Below, one piece after another: positions 1-5,473 of a stretch of DNA of 14,269 bases. Source of the DNA: Sergeia podlipaevii (Eukaryota > Euglenozoa > Kinetoplastea > Trypanosomatida > Trypanosomatidae); contig JASANZ010001766.1 in the NCBI GenBank assembly GCA_030849805.1, forward strand, positions 1 through 14,269, read 5' to 3'. The number at the start of each line of letters is the position of its first letter. Position 1 is the first letter of the stretch. The translations under genes were made by a program, and so were the position numbers. The notes beneath the pieces are model-generated. The model was given only the letters and a program-made list of their open reading frames with translations. It searched no databases and was not told the DNA's origin.

Positions 1-29
1 CGTAAAATACAAAAATTCACTATAGAATA

Positions 30-110
30 CTTCAAAAAAAAAAAAAAAGAAGAAGAGCGAACCATAGAAAGAGAGAGAGAAAAAAAGAGAGTAATAATAA
101 TAAAATAAAA
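30..110 (-). promoter_or_regulatory. Probable polypyrimidine tract and trans-splice acceptor of the next gene (off the left edge)
   Basis: The plus strand is almost pure purine from 34 to about 95. The minus strand therefore reads as a long T/C tract, with the first AG after it at about 31-30. This is the arrangement used for spliced-leader addition in trypanosomatids. The corresponding coding region would lie to the left of base 1. Inferred by position and composition only. Confidence 0.5.
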
Positions 111-498
111 ACAATCAATATATAAACAAAAAGGAGGATACTCAATTCTATCATCTTTTTTTCTTTCAAAAAGGAAGGAACAAGATGACTTCAGTGAAGG
201 TGCAGCAGCAGCACACACACACATGTATATGTCTGAATGCTCTGTTCTATGCATATCAGTTGTAATACATATGTCTACGTGCAGTATGTAGGAAAAAAAG
301 TTCTTCTTTTTCTTTTTTCAAAATGAGGGAACATAATTTTTTTTTTTTAAAAAAAAGCACTCAAAAAGCAGCTGCAAACGGAGCAAGACCCATATAACTT
401 CTTTTACAAACAAACTAATAATGATTAAGAACGCATTCGTTCTCTCCTATTTTTTTTTTTCTTGCTGCGGCTTACAACAGCAAGATAAGGGGAGGAGA

Positions 499-538
499 AC
501 ACACACACACACACACACAGACACAGAGAGACACACAT
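499..538. repeat. (AC)n microsatellite with imperfect AG/AC tail
   Basis: About ten uninterrupted AC units (499-518) are followed by a mixed AGACACAGAGAGACACACA stretch. It lies in the inferred 3' flank of the casein kinase gene and encodes nothing supportable. Confidence 0.9.
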
Positions 539-704
539 AAACAACATAATGATAAACGCAAAAAAATAAAGAGAGAGAAGAAAAGCGGTAGATAAGATCA
601 TTCTTTGTAACCGCAGCAACCCCCATCGTTAACAACAAAAACAACAACAATAACAAAAAACCGGCAACCGCACGCACGCGCGTTACCCCCCTCCCTACGT
701 CCGC

Positions 705-1763
705 CTACGCCACCGCAATCGTGTTCTCCTCATCCGCTGTGGCATGCTGTGCACCACCTCCACTAACGATCCCCGCCATCGTGACAGGTCGCTTCATCTT
801 CTGCTCCGCTAAATGTTCATGCAGCCGCTTTGTCGTCCAGTCATAGATGCAATCCGGCCGATATCCACGAGACCTGAACACCCATCGAAAGAGCTGACGC
901 AGGTATCCGTAATCAGGTCTCTCCCTAAACTGCAGGCATCGTGTGTAGCTGATGTAGGTAGCAAACTCTACGGGGATGTCTTCACACAGTTTTTCCAGCG
1001 GCGTGTTCATCTTCGCTTCCGCGATCAGCTGGTACTTGTCCTTGCCTTTCTCCTGTGCCAAGCCTTGCCAGGGCAGGGAGCCCTTGAGAAAGTAGATGAG
1101 GATGTAGCCGATGCCTTCGAGATCATCACGGCGACTCTGCTCAATACCAAGGTGAGTGTTGATACTGCAGTAACGCGCCGTACCCGTGAGAGACTTGCCG
1201 TCCTTGTACTCAATGTGCTTCCTCGTTCGAGGATCAATAAATCTCTTCGCAAGCCCAAAATCGATAACGAACACTCTGTGCGTGTTGTGCTTGCGCGCTC
1301 CCGTCACAAAGTTATCTGGTTTGATGTCCCGGTGCAACACCCCTTTACTATGAATATACTCCATGAGCTCTAGCATCTGATCCGCGATCATGAGTGTCGT
1401 TTTGAGAGAAAAGCGCTTTCCGCAAAACGTATACAGGTCCTCTAGAGAAGGGCCCAGTAGCTCCATCACCATAATATTGTAGTCCATCTCAGAGCCATAG
1501 TAGTAGTAACGAGGCATGAGGTCGATTCCGCGTTCTTGATTCAGATAGATGTAGTACTTGGACTCGCCTATCAGCTGTGGATGTGGAATGGTCTTCTTTT
1601 CTAACTTCACCGCTACCACTGCGTCAGTGATCGTGTCAACAGCTTCGTAGATTTCGCCAAAAGAACCGCCGCCGATGTGACGTACGACATTGTAGCGTCC
1701 CCCTATCTTGCGATTGCAGAAGGGGAGGGCGCGAGGCTGTTTGCCGCTGGTATGTCCCTGCAT
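705..1763 (-). CDS. Casein kinase 1 family serine/threonine protein kinase
   Basis: A 352-residue protein, essentially one kinase domain (about 24-295), which phosphorylates Ser/Thr, preferring primed or acidic sites. The Gly-rich loop is GGGSFGEIYE (31-40). The ATP-site lysine is K53 in AVKLE, the hinge MELLGPSLEDL (100-110), the catalytic loop HRDIKPDN (144-151) and the DFG motif is at 168-170. The CK1 hallmarks TGTARYCSIN (193-202, replacing APE) and GSLPWQGL are present. Counting from DFG, the phosphate-binding residues corresponding to CK1-delta R178, G215 and K224 are kept (R197, G234, K243), so recognition of primed substrates should be intact. There is a 23-residue N-terminal extension and a short Ala/Gly/Thr-rich tail without an obvious inhibitory domain. 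The sequence differs in many positions from what I know of Leishmania CK1.2, so it may be a paralogue. The start is an ATG, and the inferred leader contains no upstream ATG. Confidence 0.97.
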   Translation of the reverse strand: MQGHTSGKQPRALPFCNRKIGGRYNVVRHIGGGSFGEIYEAVDTITDAVVAVKLEKKTIPHPQLIGESKYYIYLNQERGIDLMPRYYYYGSEMDYNIMVMELLGPSLEDLYTFCGKRFSLKTTLMIADQMLELMEYIHSKGVLHRDIKPDNFVTGARKHNTHRVFVIDFGLAKRFIDPRTRKHIEYKDGKSLTGTARYCSINTHLGIEQSRRDDLEGIGYILIYFLKGSLPWQGLAQEKGKDKYQLIAEAKMNTPLEKLCEDIPVEFATYISYTRCLQFRERPDYGYLRQLFRWVFRSRGYRPDCIYDWTTKRLHEHLAEQKMKRPVTMAGIVSGGGAQHATADEENTIAVA

Positions 1764-2001
1764 CCTTCACACTGCGCAACGATAAGATAAATATACAAAT
1801 ATATAAATTAATGAATGAATGAATACTAAGTATAATTCCTGATTGCTTTCGTGCTCAATTGCTGAAACTCCTTCCTCCTGCTTCCTACCCCCCTTTTCTT
1901 CCTTCTTCCTTTTTTTTTTTTTCGATCACAACTGGCCCCCTCTCCCTTTCGATATAGATATATATGGATGTGTGTATGTACGTATGTATGTGTCTGTGTA
2001 T

Positions 2002-2078
2002 CTGCTATCGATTAAAGAAAAATAAAAAAAAGAAAACTCAAGAGAAGGAGAGAGAGAGAGGCAAAAAGAAAATGAAGG
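2002..2078 (-). promoter_or_regulatory. Polypyrimidine tract and trans-splice acceptor for the casein kinase gene
   Basis: On the minus strand, T/C-rich sequence from 2076 down to about 2010 contains a (CT)n run and long T runs. It is followed by AG at 2006-2005 and again at 2003-2002. Use of either would give a leader of about 240 nt with no upstream ATG. Inferred from trypanosomatid trans-splicing rules. Confidence 0.6.
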
Positions 2079-2328
2079 CTTCTTAGCGCTACTGAAGGAT
2101 ATAAATGGTTAAAAGCTTTTTGAGGTCCAAAAATAAGGAGGGTCAGCCTGCGATAAGATATCACAGTTTACGACAGATATGAACTTCCTCCCTTCCTATT
2201 CCACCACTTAGTACTTCCGAAAAACAAATGTATGTAAAAGAAAGAAACAAAGAAAGATATATGTAAAAGGGAGGAGTAGAAAATATACACCAATATGAAC
2301 GGGGGGTACATCCTTTAAAGAAGTAAAA

Positions 2329-2337
2329 AATAAATAA
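2329..2337 (-). promoter_or_regulatory. AU-rich element UUAUUUAUU in the 3' UTR of the UBX-protein gene
   Basis: The minus-strand RNA reads AAUUUAUUUAUUUUUU around this site, containing a perfect UUAUUUAUU nonamer about 230 nt past the stop codon. AU-rich elements of this type influence mRNA stability in eukaryotes, including trypanosomatids. In such AT-rich DNA a chance occurrence is quite possible. Confidence 0.3.
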
Positions 2338-2527
2338 ATTAGAATGGAAATAGTGGCACCTTCCTTGATATAAACCGCACTGAGCCACATGTCTGCAACA
2401 TCTGATGCAAACGCTACTCGTGAATGCGAACTCTATTGTTGTCGTTTTTGAACTCCATCCATTGAGAACTAGAGCAATAATAATAATAATAATAGATAAT
2501 AATAGATAAGGCAAACTACGTCCGCCG

Positions 2528-2564
2528 TTCTCCCTCCCTCCCTCTCTCTCTCTCTGTGTGTGTA
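2528..2564. repeat. Compound CCCT/CT/GT microsatellite just past the UBX-gene stop
   Basis: Tandem TCCC units run into CT dinucleotides and then GT dinucleotides, ending three bases short of the UBX-protein stop codon. On the mRNA strand this is a purine-rich AC/GA/GGGA tract at the very start of the 3' UTR. Confidence 0.85.
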
Positions 2565-2566
2565 CG

Positions 2567-4795
2567 CTACTGGTTCTTCTTCTCCGCCTTACTCTCTGTG
2601 TTGTCTCCTTGAGGTGGCTGAGGATTGTTGGTGAGTCGATGCCCAGTGCCGGAGAACGGCACAACACCGCGGCGTCCGTCGTGTTCATCATCCTCGTCAT
2701 TCTCGTGCTCCCCCACACTCTCCTCCTCGTCGTCGTCATGACCGCCTTCCGCGCCAGGGCCAAGAATCTCTGTTGAGCCTCCGCCAAAGTAGCGCTCCGA
2801 CTTGCGCGGGTTTTTCTTTTGCATCTGCTTAAGCAGCTCTGCCATATTCGGGGGTAAAGCGCCTTCCTCCCTGTCAGGTCCCATCGGGGCATCCGGGCCG
2901 AGATGCGGTTGCTGCCGCTGACGCATGAGCTGCCCCAGTTGAGCTCGGGCGTTGGCCATCTTCTCCTCCTCGTCCTCTTCGCGGTCAAGCATGTCAGACA
3001 TGGTCATAATGCCTGTCTTGGGCTTCCGCTTCTGTGAAGGCTGCAGCTGCTGCTGTGGTGTGCTGCCATCTTGGCCTTGGCCGCTACCTCCGCGCTTGGG
3101 GAGAAGCCCAATCAGTTCCTTCCAGGCCGCCGCCATGTAGGATGAGCTTCCGGAAGCAGCAGCAGCAGAGCTGCCAGCTACCACAGGAGGAGCCGCTCTG
3201 GGGGCTAAGTCCGTGAGCACTACGCGCAACGTGCTCGAAGACACAACACCGACAGACTTGAGCACCTGTGCTTCATCCGTCTCAGGGTTGAGACGACGCA
3301 CGGGGTACGCGGTGGCAAAGACAAAAGCGTCATGACCCAGTTGCTGTGCCACACCAGGGCGGACATCCGCACGCAGCGTCGCCGCAGAGGGATCGAGCCG
3401 AGGGAAGTCAAGACTGCCACCTTCTGGTAGTGTGCAGCGGAGATTTATGGACTGCGGAATAGAAGCCGGAGACTCGACAGCTGGCGGTGGAGGTGACACC
3501 GACGTGGCCTTCTTCTGTTCTTCCTCGGCTACACTGGCGGAAGGCGTCGGCCGCATGCAAACACCCGTGACAGGATCACATACCACCCCTTCCGGCTTCT
3601 TCGGGGACTCCATTTTTGTATCGCCCTCTCCTTGTAGCTGCTGTGGCGGTGGTGGTGGTGGTGGTGGTGCGTCGAGAAAGATGACATGGACGACAACTCC
3701 CGAAGGGAAGCGGCGTAGTGAGATCTGACTTGCCTCCTCCTTGCTGGCCACGAGCGGCCCATCCTCTCCAACACGCAGCGAGAAAGCCAGCGGCCTTCTG
3801 CGAATCACCTCTGCTGCGGCTGCGCCGTCAACCTTGCGCTGGCGCTCCATCGAAAAGGTGGCCTCTGCCCACATGGTGCTGAGGTCCATCGCGGCGGTAG
3901 TGATGACCGCCCGCTTCCTCGCACCGGGGATGCCATCAAGGTACACCATGTGCATCCCTCCTGCTGCTGCTGCCGCCGAGGAACCACCCGCAAGAGCAGG
4001 AGCAGGGGATGATGATGATGATGAGGCCGGCGTGCCTGCGGAGGGCTTCGCAGCCGCACTGGCGATGGTAGGCTGCCCTGCTGCTGCTGATGCTCCTCCT
4101 CCAGCACCTGGAGTCGTCGGTGCACGTCCCGCTGCGGTGGCCTTCATGCTGCCTCCACCAGTCTCTGCCGCAAGTGCCTTACTCCTCTGCGCCTCGCGGT
4201 TCATGGCGTCAATCTCACCTTGCAGAAGTGCCTTCAGCGCGGGGAGCTTCACTCCAGTACCCTGAGCAGCGGCAGCAGCGGCGCCAGGAGCCCCACGCAG
4301 CATGCCGGGGATCACCGGCAAACTCGACGGCGCCAGCTGCAGCTGGATGGCGGTGTGTGCGGTGTCATATAAGCTCGCAGGGGTGAGCAGCGCGCCATGC
4401 ATCACAAAAGGAGGGAGACCGCGCTTTGGTGGTGAGAAGACATGCACACGTGGGAACTGATCTGCGAGAAGAGAGAAGACGCTAGTGAACTGCTCGTACG
4501 CCGGCGTGCCGGCCTCAATGTGGTGCGTCATAGAGATGGCGTCCAGGCCGCTCTTCTCAAAGACTGTCGAGAGCGCTTCCAGCTGGCGCTTGCCGCTTTG
4601 AATAGTGCTGAGCGAAAAGGTAGGAACCAGAGCACCGTCTGACGTGAGAAGGCCGTTGAGGTCATCGCTTCCGCTTTCGTTGTTGCTATTGTTGAGAGAG
4701 TTCTGTGTGGAAGCGTGAACGATAACGAAGAGAGGAAATTCAAAGAGGGCACTCTTGGCGAGCGCGTCTGTGATGTTGTCAAAGACGTACTTCAT
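2567..4795 (-). CDS. UBX-domain protein with thioredoxin-like N-terminus (probable p97/VCP cofactor, UBXN4-like architecture)
   Basis: A 742-residue protein. Residues 1-155 resemble the thioredoxin-like fold at the N-terminus of UBXN4/UBXD2-type proteins: an initial AL..AK helix, the strand PLFVIVHAS (21-29), and RVHVFSP before a helical end. Residues 170-280 are an Ala/Ser/Pro linker. Residues 281-376 form an unassigned ordered-looking block, ended by eight prolines. A UBX domain lies at about 449-530, with LRCTLPEGGSL at its start and ATAYPVRRL in the loop that contacts p97. The C-terminal third has helix- and Glu-rich segments, a short YFGGGSTEIL patch (669-678), and an acidic tail. UBX proteins recruit the p97 ATPase to ubiquitinated clients. 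The canonical FPR of the contact loop reads YPV here. No membrane segment is obvious, unlike animal UBXN4. The ATG start is the first in the inferred 91-nt leader. Confidence 0.75.
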   Translation of the reverse strand: MKYVFDNITDALAKSALFEFPLFVIVHASTQNSLNNSNNESGSDDLNGLLTSDGALVPTFSLSTIQSGKRQLEALSTVFEKSGLDAISMTHHIEAGTPAYEQFTSVFSLLADQFPRVHVFSPPKRGLPPFVMHGALLTPASLYDTAHTAIQLQLAPSSLPVIPGMLRGAPGAAAAAAQGTGVKLPALKALLQGEIDAMNREAQRSKALAAETGGGSMKATAAGRAPTTPGAGGGASAAAGQPTIASAAAKPSAGTPASSSSSSPAPALAGGSSAAAAAGGMHMVYLDGIPGARKRAVITTAAMDLSTMWAEATFSMERQRKVDGAAAAEVIRRRPLAFSLRVGEDGPLVASKEEASQISLRRFPSGVVVHVIFLDAPPPPPPPPQQLQGEGDTKMESPKKPEGVVCDPVTGVCMRPTPSASVAEEEQKKATSVSPPPPAVESPASIPQSINLRCTLPEGGSLDFPRLDPSAATLRADVRPGVAQQLGHDAFVFATAYPVRRLNPETDEAQVLKSVGVVSSSTLRVVLTDLAPRAAPPVVAGSSAAAASGSSSYMAAAWKELIGLLPKRGGSGQGQDGSTPQQQLQPSQKRKPKTGIMTMSDMLDREEDEEEKMANARAQLGQLMRQRQQPHLGPDAPMGPDREEGALPPNMAELLKQMQKKNPRKSERYFGGGSTEILGPGAEGGHDDDEEESVGEHENDEDDEHDGRRGVVPFSGTGHRLTNNPQPPQGDNTESKAEKKNQ

Positions 4796-4886
4796 GGTGG
4801 CTTTGTATACGTGAATGTACTCTTTCTCTGCCCCTCTTTCAATGAAAACTTCTCTCCCCCCCCTCTCTCTCTCTCTCTTCTTCCTT

Positions 4887-4928
4887 CTTTATATTGAAAA
4901 AGAAAAAGAGGAATAAAAAAAAGTGAAA
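4887..4928 (-). promoter_or_regulatory. Polypyrimidine tract and trans-splice acceptor for the UBX-protein gene
   Basis: The minus strand reads a T-rich tract (4928-4897), then AATATAAAG, giving the first AG at 4888-4887. The leader would be about 91 nt, purine-rich with a (GA)n run, and without an upstream ATG. A second, longer T/C-rich region lies upstream at about 4990-5170 and could serve as an alternative. Confidence 0.55.
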
Positions 4929-5219
4929 TGCCTTCCTACTTGGGCTCGAGCAACCAGCTTGTGTTGGCGATGTAGTAGTAATATTTGAGACAGAAAAGGG
5001 CAGAAAAAAAAAATGCTAATAAAAAAGAAAAAAAGGAGAAGAATTGAAACTACAAAAAAAGAAAAAAAAATAATGAGAAAGAGAGAAAGTTAAATCGTCA
5101 ATAGCATCCCGTGCCACACTTTGTAAAAGAAAGAATAATAATAAAAAAAGGAAAAGGAAAAGAAAGACAACACAGGGAATAATTAGTCACAGCCTAATCA
5201 TACTGAGCAAGTGTTACCG

Positions 5220-5264
5220 TCTCTCTCCATCTCTCTCTCTCTCTCTATATATATATACACACAT
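5220..5264. repeat. Compound (CT)n(AT)n(AC)n microsatellite
   Basis: CT dinucleotides (5220-5246, one interruption) pass directly into AT dinucleotides and then AC dinucleotides. It lies in the inferred 3' UTR or processing region between the cupin-like and UBX genes. Confidence 0.9.
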
Positions 5265-5473
5265 GATTCTTGTCCTTGCTATTATATATTTAAAATGATA
5301 ATAGTCATTGGTTGTCGGTAACAATCTGTGAACAGCAATAATAATAGTAATAATAAATATAAACCGCACGGTCTCCTTTAAAAAATAAAAAATTAGCAAC
5401 TCTCCACTTCTCTGTTTGTCTCTCGGAGTGTGTGTGTGTGTGTCCGTCATATGCCATGACTCTCTCTCTCTCG

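Larger units (their letters stand above)
1..704. other. Intergenic spacer downstream of the casein kinase gene
   Basis: No gene is supported here. On the minus strand this is the 3' flank of the casein kinase 1 mRNA and, at the far left, the probable 5' end of the next transcript. It holds poly-A/poly-T runs, a GCA/CA repeat at about 202-222, an AC repeat at 499-538 and a (GA)n/(AAT)n purine block at 34-110. The short minus-strand ORFs near 425-677 begin with TTG or are low-complexity Ser/Cys/Val runs read from the AC repeat, so I do not treat them as genes. Confidence 0.7.
1764..2566. other. Spacer between UBX-protein gene and casein kinase gene
   Basis: No gene is supported. Read on the minus strand, it holds the 3' UTR of the UBX-protein mRNA on the right and the casein kinase leader on the left (about 1764-2004), separated by a polypyrimidine tract at 2010-2076. 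Also seen are CCCT/CT/GT repeats at 2528-2564, AAT repeats at 2475-2510, an AU-rich element at 2329-2337, and a tandem GAAT repeat at 1808-1824. The minus-strand frame from 2161 to 2988 runs out of phase into the UBX gene and is a shadow. Confidence 0.7.
4796..5473. other. Spacer between cupin-like gene and UBX-protein gene
   Basis: No gene is supported. Reading leftward, it contains the 3' UTR of the cupin-like gene, with CT repeats at 5460-5472, GT repeats at 5427-5443 and a CT/AT/AC compound repeat at 5220-5264. An unusually long purine-rich block follows (about 4990-5170, polypyrimidine on the RNA strand), then the UBX-protein leader. The 87- and 66-residue minus-strand frames at 5214-5505 encode repeat-derived His/Thr and Tyr runs and are not convincing. 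Confidence 0.7.

Noticed and set aside
813..1373. 186-residue plus-strand ORF opposite the casein kinase gene
   Set aside because: It is antisense to a clear kinase domain and has no recognisable features; a shadow of codon bias.
2161..2988. 275-residue minus-strand ORF overlapping the UBX-protein gene end
   Set aside because: Out of frame with the UBX protein, Arg/Thr-rich, and its downstream half reads through repeats; shadow frame.
3741..4265. 174-residue plus-strand ORF in the UBX-protein gene
   Set aside because: Ala/Pro low-complexity antisense shadow of the Ala/Ser linker.
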